NCBI RefSeq assembly: GCF_000696095.1
Contig: NZ_BAYX01000008.1
Span: 186,001-250,000, forward strand
Direction of reading: 5' to 3'
Source of the DNA: Rhizobium rhizogenes NBRC 13257
Lineage (GTDB): Bacteria; Pseudomonadota; Alphaproteobacteria; Rhizobiales; Rhizobiaceae
Length of the DNA stretch: 64,000 nucleotides
This document shows positions 34,078 to 42,946 of the stretch, piece after piece. The position numbers and the translations under genes were made by a program. Within the stretch, counting starts at the first letter, position 1. The number at the start of each line of letters is the position of its first letter. Below the pieces are notes generated by a model that saw nothing but the letters and a program-made list of their open reading frames with translations, had not been told where the DNA came from and searched no databases.

Positions 34078-34449
34078 TTATTGGCGTAAATCAGCCATCT
34101 CGTATAGCGGCCGGATTTCGATTTCGCTCGGTCCCGGCATGGGATTGGGGCAGCGCTTCACCCAGGCGACCGCCTCCTCCATATCCTTGACGTCCCAGAG
34201 CCAGAAGCCGGCGACCAACTCGCGGGTCTCTGTGAAAGGTCCGTCGATGACCGTCCGACCCGGACCATCGAAGGCGATACGCTTGCCATGCGACGAGGGC
34301 TTGAGGCCGTCGGCGGCAACCAGGATGCCGGCATCGCGAAGCTCGTCGTTAAATCTGCCCATCGCCGCCATCATCTCCATGGTCTCGGGCGTGGGGAAAA
34401 ACCCCTTTTCGCTGTCTTCGGTAGCCTTCACCAAAACCATAACACGCAT
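34078..34449 (-). CDS. YciI/DGPF-domain protein
   Basis: 123 residues. The YCII-like ferredoxin fold shows KRIAFDGPGRTVIDGPFTETRELVAGFWLW, which includes DGPFTE, the domain's name motif. Often encoded beside sigma factors of the ECF41 type, but none is seen here. Function unresolved, perhaps muconolactone isomerase-like. It shares the strand with the neighbours on both sides. Confidence 0.9.
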   Translation of the reverse strand: MRVMVLVKATEDSEKGFFPTPETMEMMAAMGRFNDELRDAGILVAADGLKPSSHGKRIAFDGPGRTVIDGPFTETRELVAGFWLWDVKDMEEAVAWVKRCPNPMPGPSEIEIRPLYEMADLRQ

Positions 34450-34554
34450 CGTCCGTCTCCTTGTTTGAACCGGCCTCGTCGGCCTGATATCGGAACGACG
34501 AATGGCGTTTTCGGAAACCGACAGTGTCTCGCGAATTTTTCGCGATCTCGGCCT

Positions 34555-35409
34555 CTATCGACGCTGTGCACCGGTGTGAGCATCGATGGCCGCAATGATT
34601 TCATCCCAATCCTCGGGATGAATTTCATGGCCGCCGCCCTCGAGACGAAGAAGCTTCGCGCCTTCGATGGTTTCCGCCAGCAATTCGCCATGCTCGACCG
34701 GGAAGATCGGGTCCGCCGTACCGTGGATGATGAGAAGAGGCGCGGCCAACTCGCTGAGCTTGTTCTTCCACGCTTCCCCGCCCTTCAGCATGAAATGATT
34801 GGTCGCACTGACGAAATTTTGAGCGCGCTTGACGTCGCGCTCGACAAGATTGCGGGCACCTGCCTCATCATAGGGGTGTGCCGTGCCGGCAATCATCCGC
34901 GTATCCTTGACGATGAAATCGATGACCTGAGCGTTGTCGGTCCAATCGATGCTCTCGCCTGCCGCTGCGTGCTCCATGTAGCTATCGCTGGTCTGCGGTA
35001 GAGCAGAGGTGTCGATGCCGATCGGCGTGGTGGAGATCAACGTCAGCGTTCTCACCCGCGCTGGATGGGCAAGGGTTGCGATCTGCGCGATCATCCCGCC
35101 CAGCGACATGGCGACCAGATGGGCGCTGCCGATGCCGTAGGCGTCGAGCACATGCACTGCGTCTTCGGCCATGTCGTCCATCGTATAGGGAGAGCTGCCC
35201 GGCTCATAGAAGGTCGAAAGGCCGGTGTCGCGATTGTCATAGCGGATGACATAGCGGCCCTGGGCGGCGAGCCGCCGGCAAAACGCCTCGGGCCACCACA
35301 GCATTGAAGCCATGGCTCCCATCATAAGCAGAGTGGGTTGATCGGTCGGGTCGCCAAAAACCTGCGTGGCAATCTCCACACCGTCAGCCATGATGATTCG
35401 TTCACTCAT
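34555..35409 (-). CDS. Alpha/beta hydrolase
   Basis: 284 residues. The nucleophile elbow is VAMSLGGMIAQ (Ser), the acid is in IIHGTADPIFPVEHG, and the His in EGGGHEIHPED. The oxyanion region is LLMMGAMASMLWW. This resembles the RdmC/aclacinomycin methylesterase group. Start at ATG 35409 (GGGGAGGAGC upstream). Substrate unknown. Confidence 0.92.
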   Translation of the reverse strand: MSERIIMADGVEIATQVFGDPTDQPTLLMMGAMASMLWWPEAFCRRLAAQGRYVIRYDNRDTGLSTFYEPGSSPYTMDDMAEDAVHVLDAYGIGSAHLVAMSLGGMIAQIATLAHPARVRTLTLISTTPIGIDTSALPQTSDSYMEHAAAGESIDWTDNAQVIDFIVKDTRMIAGTAHPYDEAGARNLVERDVKRAQNFVSATNHFMLKGGEAWKNKLSELAAPLLIIHGTADPIFPVEHGELLAETIEGAKLLRLEGGGHEIHPEDWDEIIAAIDAHTGAQRR

Positions 35410-35579
35410 TTCGGTTGCTCCTCCCCTTGCAGAATATCTGATTGCATTTCGCAACTGGTTTTGTCATCCCATAACCGATCTTGATATGCAACCGGTTTCC
35501 CAAGGGGTCGATAGGAACGATAATCGTTGAGGTTGCCCCATCAACCAAGTGACCGAGACAGAACCAAGCGAGGGTGGAG

Positions 35580-36350
35580 ATGTTGAATCGTGCTGACTTC
35601 TATGACGCGGAATTAAAACGGCACAACGGTCATTTGCGCGCCGCCGCCAGCGTTGGAGTACGTGATCGCGTGCTCGATATCGGTTGCGGGGCGGGACAAT
35701 CGACGCGTGAGGCTGCCCGTATCGCGGTGGAAGGCGACGCGATCGGCGTGGATACGTCCTCGGAGATGCTTGAGGTTGCGCGACGGCGCTCCAAAGAAGC
35801 GGGCTTGCAAAATATTGCGTTTGAAGAGGGTGATGCCCAGCATCACGCATTTCCTGCTGCCAGCTTCGATCTCTGCATCAGCCGGTTCGGCGTGATGTTC
35901 TTTGCCGATCCGGCGGCGGCGTTTGCCAATATCGCCCGCGCGCTGCGTCCGGGCGCGCGCCTTGCATGGATGGTGTGGCAGAGCCAGGCGCGCAACGAGT
36001 GGTCTGGTGCCATTCGGCGAGCCCTGGCCCCGGAAACCGCAGTTTCCGCAAATGCCCTCACACCGTTCTCACTCGGCGATCCCACCATCGCCACAGAACT
36101 TCTGAGCACGGCCGGCTTTGTTTCGATCGATTTTATCGACGTGCGGGAACCGGTCTTCTATGGCTCCAACGTCGATGCGGCGTTTGATGCGCTCATCAAT
36201 CTCTATCTTGTGAAGGATGCGCTTTCGCGAACCGAGGAAGCGCCTGACAAGGCATTGCAGCGGCTGCGCGATCTACTGGGCGCGCATATGACCACGGAGG
36301 GTGTACTCTTTGACTCGCGTGCATGGATTATCACCGCTCGGAGGGGATAG
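35580..36350 (+). CDS. Class I SAM-dependent methyltransferase
   Basis: 256 residues. The SAM site is DRVLDIGCGAGQSTREAARI, with EGDAQHHAFPAASFDLCISRFGVMFF as motifs II and III of UbiE-like enzymes. Substrate unknown. Start at ATG 35580 (GAGGG upstream); the GTG at 35574 is in the same frame. It faces away from the alpha/beta hydrolase. Confidence 0.9.
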   Translation: MLNRADFYDAELKRHNGHLRAAASVGVRDRVLDIGCGAGQSTREAARIAVEGDAIGVDTSSEMLEVARRRSKEAGLQNIAFEEGDAQHHAFPAASFDLCISRFGVMFFADPAAAFANIARALRPGARLAWMVWQSQARNEWSGAIRRALAPETAVSANALTPFSLGDPTIATELLSTAGFVSIDFIDVREPVFYGSNVDAAFDALINLYLVKDALSRTEEAPDKALQRLRDLLGAHMTTEGVLFDSRAWIITARRG

Positions 36351-36543
36351 GGTGGTTGACATTGGATGCTCGGATGAGCCAGCCTCCCGTTCCCACCCGA
36401 TTACTTGGATGTGCTCTAACGCTTTGTTATTATCGTGCTTTGGAACCAATGACGCGCGAAACTGTTCATATATAACTTTGATACGACGCTGACGTCGTGC
36501 CCGGCCGGCTGGGTTAAGCGGCGCTCTAGAGGAATAGCTCATC

Positions 36544-36984
36544 ATGAAGATCTCGTCCGGATTTCGTTCAGTCACGGTTGCCGCCATCGCTGCCGTGGGA
36601 ATTGGCTTTGCCAGTGCCGCGCATGCCGACAGCGGCACGATCCGTTTCGCCGTTTACAAGGCGGCCTTCTTCGTCGGTGGCTCCGGAGGCGAGGGCACGT
36701 TGACCTTCCACGGTCGCAAATATCCGGTCTCGATCGGCGGCATCTCGGGCGGCCTCGCTTTCGGGGCCTCCAAGACCTATTTCCAAGGCACGGTGCGCCA
36801 CATTCGCCGCGCCCAGGATGTGTCGGGGATCTATGGTGCAGCGGGTGGCGGCGGCGCAGTCGGCAAAGGGGCTCAGATGATCGTCATGACCAATGACAAG
36901 GGCGCCCAGCTCGAACTCACAGGTAGGCAGGTAGGTCTGCAGATCAACGCCGATATCAGCGGTCTGAGCATCACGGTGAAGTAA
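36544..36984 (+). CDS. Exported glycine-rich protein of unknown function
   Basis: 146 residues with a clear signal peptide (residues 1-29, SAAHADS). The mature part has GTIRFAVYKAAFFVGGSGGEGTLTFHGRKYPVS and GKGAQMIVMTNDKGAQLEL, a beta-rich pattern seen in small secreted alphaproteobacterial proteins. I cannot name the family with confidence. No operon partner: 193 bases separate it from the methyltransferase gene upstream, and the convergent LysR ends 206 bases downstream. Confidence 0.75.
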   Translation: MKISSGFRSVTVAAIAAVGIGFASAAHADSGTIRFAVYKAAFFVGGSGGEGTLTFHGRKYPVSIGGISGGLAFGASKTYFQGTVRHIRRAQDVSGIYGAAGGGGAVGKGAQMIVMTNDKGAQLELTGRQVGLQINADISGLSITVK

Positions 36985-37190
36985 GGGCGCCACACCCTTC
37001 GTTCTTCCTCGGATAGGCCCGATTTGCTGAATTTGGCGATTGGGCACGTCCGGGAAAGGTGTCCGGAGAATGCCCTTCGCCCCGGTTGCGATACGGCGCA
37101 ACATTCGCGGATTGAACGACGTCGCTTCAAGCGATCGCGGCTCGGCTTGCGACCGGATTACGGCAGGCGCCGCCAGCGGCCTGCCGGGCG

Positions 37191-38087
37191 TCAGTCGCGC
37201 GATATGGACAGCCCTGCGAGAAGCGGAGCGTATGCGGCGAGCCTGCGGAATACGAACTCCGTGAAGAGCCGCACGCGCTTCGTCTTACGTGTCTCTCCCT
37301 GCGTGAGAAGCCAGAGCGTTCCATGCATGTGCAGGTCGGTGCCCGGCACCCTCACCAGGAGGGGGTCGGCATCTCCGACGAAGCACGGCAGTGTCGTCAT
37401 CCCGAGCCCTTGCCGTACTGCAACGATTTGCGCCTCGCCGTCCGTGGTCCTGAACGGAACCCCTGTGGTACGAACCTCGCCCTCGCTGGCCCAATCCGGA
37501 ATTCCATGAATGCTTATGACGATCCACCGGACGGGATCCGGCGCACCCGCATGCCATGCGGCCAGCCGATCGCGAGACATGTAGACGCCGCTGAAGAGCT
37601 CCGGTCCCTTCAGGCCGTGAAGATTGAGCGGCAGGGTTTTGCGGTCGTAGACGACGCGGATCGCGACATCGGCCTCTCGGTTGGTCAGATTTGCCAGCTC
37701 GCCGGACGACACGATGTCCATCTCGATGTCCGGATGCAGACGCGCGAAATCGGCAAGATCCGGCATGAGCAGATGTGTCGCAAGGGTCGGAGCCAACGTC
37801 ACCCGCAAAAGTCCGCGCACGCTTTGGTCGCGGCCGAAGACACGCGTCTCCAGCTGGTGCGACGACGCTTCCATCTGGTTCGCGAGCTCGAGGACCTCCT
37901 CGCCCGCGGCCGTCAGGCGGTAGCCCGATGGCAGCTTTTCGAACATCTGCGCTGCGAGGCGTTCCTCGAGCTGAGCGATGCGTCGCAGCACGGTCGAGTG
38001 ATACACCCCAAGGCCCTCGGCGGCAGCCCGCACTGAGCCTCCGCGCGCCACGGCAAGAAAGTAGCGAATGTCATCCCAGTCGATCAT
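37191..38087 (-). CDS. LysR-family transcriptional regulator
   Basis: 298 residues with winged helix (WDDIRYFLAVARGGSVRAAAEGLGVYHSTVLRRIAQLEE) and effector domain. It starts at ATG 38087 (MIDWDDI), the usual start of this subgroup; the longer frame to 38165 adds unrelated sequence. It is divergent from the SDR at 38356, with a 268-base gap. Confidence 0.92.
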   Translation of the reverse strand: MIDWDDIRYFLAVARGGSVRAAAEGLGVYHSTVLRRIAQLEERLAAQMFEKLPSGYRLTAAGEEVLELANQMEASSHQLETRVFGRDQSVRGLLRVTLAPTLATHLLMPDLADFARLHPDIEMDIVSSGELANLTNREADVAIRVVYDRKTLPLNLHGLKGPELFSGVYMSRDRLAAWHAGAPDPVRWIVISIHGIPDWASEGEVRTTGVPFRTTDGEAQIVAVRQGLGMTTLPCFVGDADPLLVRVPGTDLHMHGTLWLLTQGETRKTKRVRLFTEFVFRRLAAYAPLLAGLSISRD

Positions 38088-38355
38088 GGTGCAATCCGGC
38101 ACCACGCGGTGCGCCTTCCAAAGCTCGTATCCAACGCATCGTACAGCAGTACGGGCGGTCATCATAGCTTATGCCGACGAGCGCGGCTCGATTCCGAACG
38201 GCGGACACCGATCGTCGCGGCAGGCACCAGTCGTCCAACCGGATCAATTTTGCACCACCGATGTGCGCGCTTCCGCACTCAACAACTGACGCCGGCGGAC
38301 CCATTTCGAGGTCCTCGGAGGCAGATATTGTCCCGACACCACGAAAGGAGAAATC

Positions 38356-39090
38356 ATGGGAAAGCTTGAGGGTAAGGTTGCAGTCATCACGGGTGGATCG
38401 AGCGGCATGGCGCTGGCGAGCGCCAAGCGGTTCGTTGAAGAAGGCGCCTATGTCTTCATCACGGGCCGGAAACAGGAGGCGCTGGACGAGGCCGTCAAGT
38501 TGATCGGCCGGAACGTGACCGGCGTGCGAGGCGACGCGGCCAATCTCGACGACCTCGACCGTCTGTTCGACACGGTCAAGCGGGAAAAGGGCAAGATCGA
38601 CATCCTGTACGCGAGCGCCGGCATGGGCGAAGCCGTCCCTCTGGGCGAGATTACCGAGCAGCATTTCGATGCGGCCTTCGGCCTGAATGCGCGCGGCACC
38701 CTGTTTACGGTTCAGAAGGCGTTGCCGCTGTTCAACGATGGCGGATCGATTTTCATGACCGGGTCGGTTGCTTCGATCAAAGGTTTTCCGGGTTACAGCG
38801 TGTATGCGGCAAGCAAGGCGACGTTGCACGCATTCGCACGCGGGTGGCTCAACGAACTGAAGGGCAGGAATATCCGGGTGAACGTGCTGCACCCGGGGCC
38901 GATCGCCACGCCGATGCAGGACCAAGTCCTCACCGAGGAGGCGAAGCAGATGTTCGAATCTCTGATCCCGCGGGGAAAGATGGGTCGTCCTGAGGAAATT
39001 GCGGCGGCCGCGCTGTTTCTTGCTTCAGACGATTCGAGCTTCGTGAATGGGGTGGAGTTGTCTGTCGACGGCGGCTTCTCGGCCATCTGA
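38356..39090 (+). CDS. Short-chain dehydrogenase/reductase with altered nucleotide motifs
   Basis: 244 residues. The nucleotide site reads TGGSSGMA rather than G-x3-G-I-G, and the NNAG motif is ASAG. The catalytic YAASK is intact, and the C-terminus SVDGGFSAI is typical. Similar SDRs beside LysR genes respond to electrophiles. A ribosome site (GAAAGGAGAA) precedes the ATG. Confidence 0.92.
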   Translation: MGKLEGKVAVITGGSSGMALASAKRFVEEGAYVFITGRKQEALDEAVKLIGRNVTGVRGDAANLDDLDRLFDTVKREKGKIDILYASAGMGEAVPLGEITEQHFDAAFGLNARGTLFTVQKALPLFNDGGSIFMTGSVASIKGFPGYSVYAASKATLHAFARGWLNELKGRNIRVNVLHPGPIATPMQDQVLTEEAKQMFESLIPRGKMGRPEEIAAAALFLASDDSSFVNGVELSVDGGFSAI

Positions 39091-39179
39091 ACTCGCGCCG
39101 GAGCGCCACACAACGAAACGGATAATCCGGCGCTGCTGAAGGCCGGGGAATCAATATCAACACGGATTGGAGAAGTATC

Positions 39180-39779
39180 ATGAGCTATGCGATTGTAGGA
39201 TTCGGGAGGATAGGCCAGGCCCTTGCCCAGGCCTTCGCCCGTAACAACATCGAGGTGGCCGTCGCGAGCCGCCGGCCGGCCGAGGTGTTGGCGCCGCAGG
39301 CTCGGGCGATTGGACCCAAGGTCGTCGCAAAGTCGCTGCGGGATGCACTCGAGGCTGACACGATCATCTTGGCGGTCCCGTTCGGGGAGTATCGCGAGGT
39401 TGCGAAGGCCCTGCCGAGCTGGAAAGGCAAGACGGTCATCGACGCGATGAACGCGTTTCCAGTCCCTGAAGAGCTGGACGGCCTCCCGTCCTCCGCCTTC
39501 GTTGCGGAGGCGTTCACGGGCGCCAAGCTCGTGAAAGGTTTCAATCACTTGATCGCAGCCACCCTGGCTACCGATCCGGTCGTCGAGGGCGGCCACCGGG
39601 TCGTCTTTCTGTCGAGCGACGACCAGGACGCGATCGCTCCCGTGGCGGCCTTGGCCAAACAACTCGGCTTCGCACCCGTCGAGCTGGGAAAGTTCGACGA
39701 GGGTGGCGCGCTGGTGCACGCACGCGGCCGCACTTGGGGCCAGCTCATCTTCCAGGATTTGTTCAAGAAGGAGCAGTAA
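39180..39779 (+). CDS. F420-reductase-like NAD(P)-binding protein
   Basis: 199 residues. The Rossmann start is SYAIVGFGRIGQALAQAFARNNIEVAVASRR, where the Arg pair after beta2 favours NADP. TIILAVPFGEYREVAKAL and GKTVIDAMNAF match the NADPH:F420 reductase-like/NPR family, including bacterial members that do not use F420. It is 89 bases downstream of the SDR and likely in the same transcript. Confidence 0.88.
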   Translation: MSYAIVGFGRIGQALAQAFARNNIEVAVASRRPAEVLAPQARAIGPKVVAKSLRDALEADTIILAVPFGEYREVAKALPSWKGKTVIDAMNAFPVPEELDGLPSSAFVAEAFTGAKLVKGFNHLIAATLATDPVVEGGHRVVFLSSDDQDAIAPVAALAKQLGFAPVELGKFDEGGALVHARGRTWGQLIFQDLFKKEQ

Positions 39780-40032
39780 TCGATCGACAACCGTGTGATC
39801 GACGCCGAGAACCGGTCGCGCGCTAGCTTCTTCGAGCAGCGCGCGACCGAATATTTGAAGGCCACAAAGTCGCGAAGGTTGGGGTCGGCCTGACGGCGCC
39901 GTTCGAAGAGCGGGGAGACGCCCGACAGAGCGGTAGATCTGCGGGTCGCCTAGAATCTTTCGACTGCTATCGATGGCCTAGGATTCGCTCGAGTGTCCTC
40001 TGCTATCCGATACTACTCCGCGGTACTCCCCT

Positions 40033-41595
40033 TCACTCCCACTCGATCGTGCCCGGCGGCTTCGATGTCACGTCATAAACGACGCGGTTGATGCCGCGGA
40101 CTTCGTTGATGATGCGGGTCGCGGCGCGGCCGAGGAATTCCATGTCGTAGTGGTAGAAGTCGGCGGTCATGCCGTCGACGGAGGTGACGGCGCGCAGTGC
40201 GCAGACGAATTCGTAGGTGCGGCCGTCGCCCATGACGCCGACGGTCTGGACCGGCAGCAGCACGGCGAAGGCCTGCCAGATGGCGTCGTAGAGGCCGGCC
40301 TTGCGAATTTCGTCGAGATAGATGGCGTCGGCTTCGCGCAGGATCTCCAGCTTCTCGCGGGTGATGCCGCCCGGGCAGCGGATGGCAAGACCCGGACCTG
40401 GGAAGGGATGGCGGCCGATGAAGCTGTCGGGCAGGCCGAGCTCCTTGCCGAGCGCGCGCACCTCGTCCTTGAAAAGTTCACGCAGCGGCTCGACGAGCTG
40501 CATGTTCATGCGCTCCGGCAGGCCGCCGACATTGTGGTGCGACTTGATGGTGACCGAGGGACCGCCGGTGAAGGAAACGCTTTCGATGACGTCGGGATAG
40601 AGCGTGCCCTGGCCGAGGAAATCGGCGCCGCCGAGCTTCTTGGCTTCCTCTTCGAAGGTCTCGATGAACAGACGTCCGATGATCTTGCGCTTGGTCTCGG
40701 GGTCGCTGACGCCCTCCAGCTCGCCGATGAAGCGCTCGGAAGCGTCGACATGCAGCAGATGCAGATTGTAGTGCTCACTGAACATGGCGACGACATTGGC
40801 CGCCTCGTCCTTGCGCATCAGGCCATGGTCGACGAGGATGCAGGTAAGCTGGTCGCCGACCGCCTCGTGGATCAGGAGGGCCGCGACGGAGGAATCGACG
40901 CCGCCGGAGAGCGCGCAGATGACGCGCTTGTCGCCGACCTGATCACGGATCGCCTGCACCGCCTTGGCGCGATAGGCCGACATCGACCAGTCGCCCTTGA
41001 TCCCTGCGATATTGTGAATGAAGTTGCCGATTAGCTTGGCGCCGTCGGGCGTATGCACCACTTCCGGATGGAACTGCACGCCGTAATATTTGCGCTTCTC
41101 GTCGGCGATGAAGGCATAGGGGGCGTTCGAGGACGTGGCGACGACTTCGAAACCGTCTGGCAGCGCGGTGACGCGGTCGCCATGGCTCATCCACACCTGA
41201 TGACGCGAACCGGAGGACCACAGGCCCTCGAACAGCGCGCAATCCTTGTTGACGTCGAGGAAGGCGCGGCCGAATTCGCGGTGATGGCCGCTTTCGACCT
41301 TGCCGCCGAGCTGCATGCACATGGTCTGCTGGCCGTAGCAGATACCGAAGACCGGCACGCCGCTGTCGAAGATGATCTGCGGCGCTCTAGGCGAGCCTTC
41401 GTCCACGGTCGAGGCCGGGCTGCCGGAGAGGATCACGGCCTTTGGCTGCAGCCGCTTGAAGCCGGCGTCGGCGGATTGGAAGGGGACGATCTCGCAATAG
41501 ACGCCCGCTTCGCGCACGCGCCGTGCGATGAGCTGCGTTACCTGGCTGCCAAAATCGACGATGAGAACGGTATCGGGCTGTGCTGTCTGGGTCAT
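40033..41595 (-). CDS. guaA: GMP synthase (glutamine-hydrolysing)
   Basis: 520 residues, full length. The glutamine amidotransferase domain has nucleophile Cys in GICYGQQTMCMQLGG and VQFHPEVVHT (His, Glu). The ATP-pyrophosphatase domain has ALSGGVDSSVAALL, and the C-terminal dimerisation domain ends VTSKPPGTIEWE. It converts XMP to GMP in purine synthesis. It begins 103 bases from the mtnN-like gene on the same strand. Confidence 0.98.
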   Translation of the reverse strand: MTQTAQPDTVLIVDFGSQVTQLIARRVREAGVYCEIVPFQSADAGFKRLQPKAVILSGSPASTVDEGSPRAPQIIFDSGVPVFGICYGQQTMCMQLGGKVESGHHREFGRAFLDVNKDCALFEGLWSSGSRHQVWMSHGDRVTALPDGFEVVATSSNAPYAFIADEKRKYYGVQFHPEVVHTPDGAKLIGNFIHNIAGIKGDWSMSAYRAKAVQAIRDQVGDKRVICALSGGVDSSVAALLIHEAVGDQLTCILVDHGLMRKDEAANVVAMFSEHYNLHLLHVDASERFIGELEGVSDPETKRKIIGRLFIETFEEEAKKLGGADFLGQGTLYPDVIESVSFTGGPSVTIKSHHNVGGLPERMNMQLVEPLRELFKDEVRALGKELGLPDSFIGRHPFPGPGLAIRCPGGITREKLEILREADAIYLDEIRKAGLYDAIWQAFAVLLPVQTVGVMGDGRTYEFVCALRAVTSVDGMTADFYHYDMEFLGRAATRIINEVRGINRVVYDVTSKPPGTIEWE

Positions 41596-41698
41596 GGCGA
41601 GCCTTTAATGAAAAGCGCTTTCGCTGGCAATCGGGCAAATCGCGGCGGAGCCGAATTTATTGTCCCGATTGTCCTCAATTCTAGCGGTTTCCGGTCCT

Positions 41699-42340
41699 TT
41701 AGAACCAGAATACGCCGTCTTCAAGGGCGGTGAACAGCCCGTCGACGGCATTGGAAAGCTTGCGGTCGATGATATGCAGATATTCCGTCCAGTCGGAAAT
41801 ATGCTGCAGATCGACCTTTCCGTCGGAAATGCCGCGCAGCCCGATCAGCGGTCGGCCAAAGGCCTGGCAGGCCCGCAGCACCGCATAGGTCTCCATCTCC
41901 ACCATGTCGGCAGCAATCCGGCCATAGGCCTCCGCGCCGGAAATGATGTTGCCGCCGGTCGAAAGGCTGGCCTCCGGAACGCCGGGAATGCGTAAAGGCA
42001 ATTCTATGGTGGCGGGCAGGTCGAGGAAGGGCGTGCGGCCCTTCTCGAAACCAAGCGGCGAGGCATCCATGTCGCGATAAGACACGGAGGTGGCCTGATA
42101 GACTTCCGTCTGTTCCAGCCTGGCGGAACCGGCCGATCCCAGCGATACCACGAGGTCGGGAAGGTCGTCCTGCGCTTCGAGCCGTGCAAGCGTGCGTGTC
42201 AGGACAACCGCTGCCTCGACCGGGCCGACGCCGGTGATCAGCGGTTCGAAGCGGGACCGCAAGAAGGGGCCATATTCGGCTTCGGCCGCCATCACGAACA
42301 GGATGGATTTTCCCGATACGCGCTTCAGTTCGAATGTCAT
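41699..42340 (-). CDS. 5'-methylthioadenosine/S-adenosylhomocysteine nucleosidase-family protein
   Basis: 213 residues of the NP-I fold. ITGVGPVEAAVVL, VSLGSAGSARL, and DMVEMETYAVLRACQ (Glu-Met-Glu substrate loop) with GLRGISDGK (catalytic Asp) fit the MTA/SAH nucleosidases. It cleaves the adenine base in methionine salvage or AI-2 formation. Its ATG overlaps the thioesterase stop by 4 bases. Confidence 0.9.
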   Translation of the reverse strand: MTFELKRVSGKSILFVMAAEAEYGPFLRSRFEPLITGVGPVEAAVVLTRTLARLEAQDDLPDLVVSLGSAGSARLEQTEVYQATSVSYRDMDASPLGFEKGRTPFLDLPATIELPLRIPGVPEASLSTGGNIISGAEAYGRIAADMVEMETYAVLRACQAFGRPLIGLRGISDGKVDLQHISDWTEYLHIIDRKLSNAVDGLFTALEDGVFWF

Positions 42341-42786
42341 CCGGTAATTCCCTCTCGGCCCCGTATGACCATCATTGTCCCGGTCATGGAGGCAATCAGC
42401 TTGGCAGGTCCATCGCCGATGGCATAGCCACGCCCGTCGGCAACGATGATGGTATTGCCCGGCTTGGTCACTTCGCCACGAAACAGAAAGCGCTCTCCGC
42501 GTCCCGGCGACATCAGATTGACCTTGAATTCGATGGTGAGGATCGAGGCTGTGGGGTCGATGAGGCTATAGGCCGCGAAACCGCAGGCCGAATCCAGCGC
42601 CGCCGAGATGATGCCGGCATGCAGGATGCCGTGCTGCTGCGTCAGCTTGACGTCGAATGGCAGCTCGATCTCGACCATGCCATGTTCGACGCGCGTCAGT
42701 TCCGCGCCGATCGTCGCCATCGCCGCCTGCCGCTCGAAACTCGTCCTGATGCGCGCCCTGTAGTCGCCGCTGTTTTCCCCGGTCAT
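42337..42786 (-). CDS. PaaI-family hotdog thioesterase
   Basis: 149 residues with the hotdog fold. LTQQHGILHAGIISAALDSACGFAAYS holds the catalytic Asp and the H-G motif of PaaI enzymes, which hydrolyse phenylacetyl-CoA-type or acyl-CoA thioesters. Start at ATG 42786. Stop overlaps the mtnN-like start (ATGA), so the two are translationally coupled. Confidence 0.9.
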   Translation of the reverse strand: MTGENSGDYRARIRTSFERQAAMATIGAELTRVEHGMVEIELPFDVKLTQQHGILHAGIISAALDSACGFAAYSLIDPTASILTIEFKVNLMSPGRGERFLFRGEVTKPGNTIIVADGRGYAIGDGPAKLIASMTGTMMVIRGREGITG

Positions 42787-42946
42787 GCTGTTCCCTTTCG
42801 CGGGTGCGAAATTGGCATGGCGGCGCCGTTTGGACAAGGCTTATGCGGCGGAAATCGACCTCGGGGAAATGATGCAGCCGCGACATTGTTTTTCCATGAT
42901 GCGCGGTTTTCAGTATGTTCAGCAAGAGATTCGAGATGGAGCTTAA

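Noticed and set aside
39780..40032. Possible gene remnant after the F420-reductase-like gene
   Set aside because: The frame continues for about 37 codons past the stop, but without family likeness or a start signal; treated as a plain intergenic gap.
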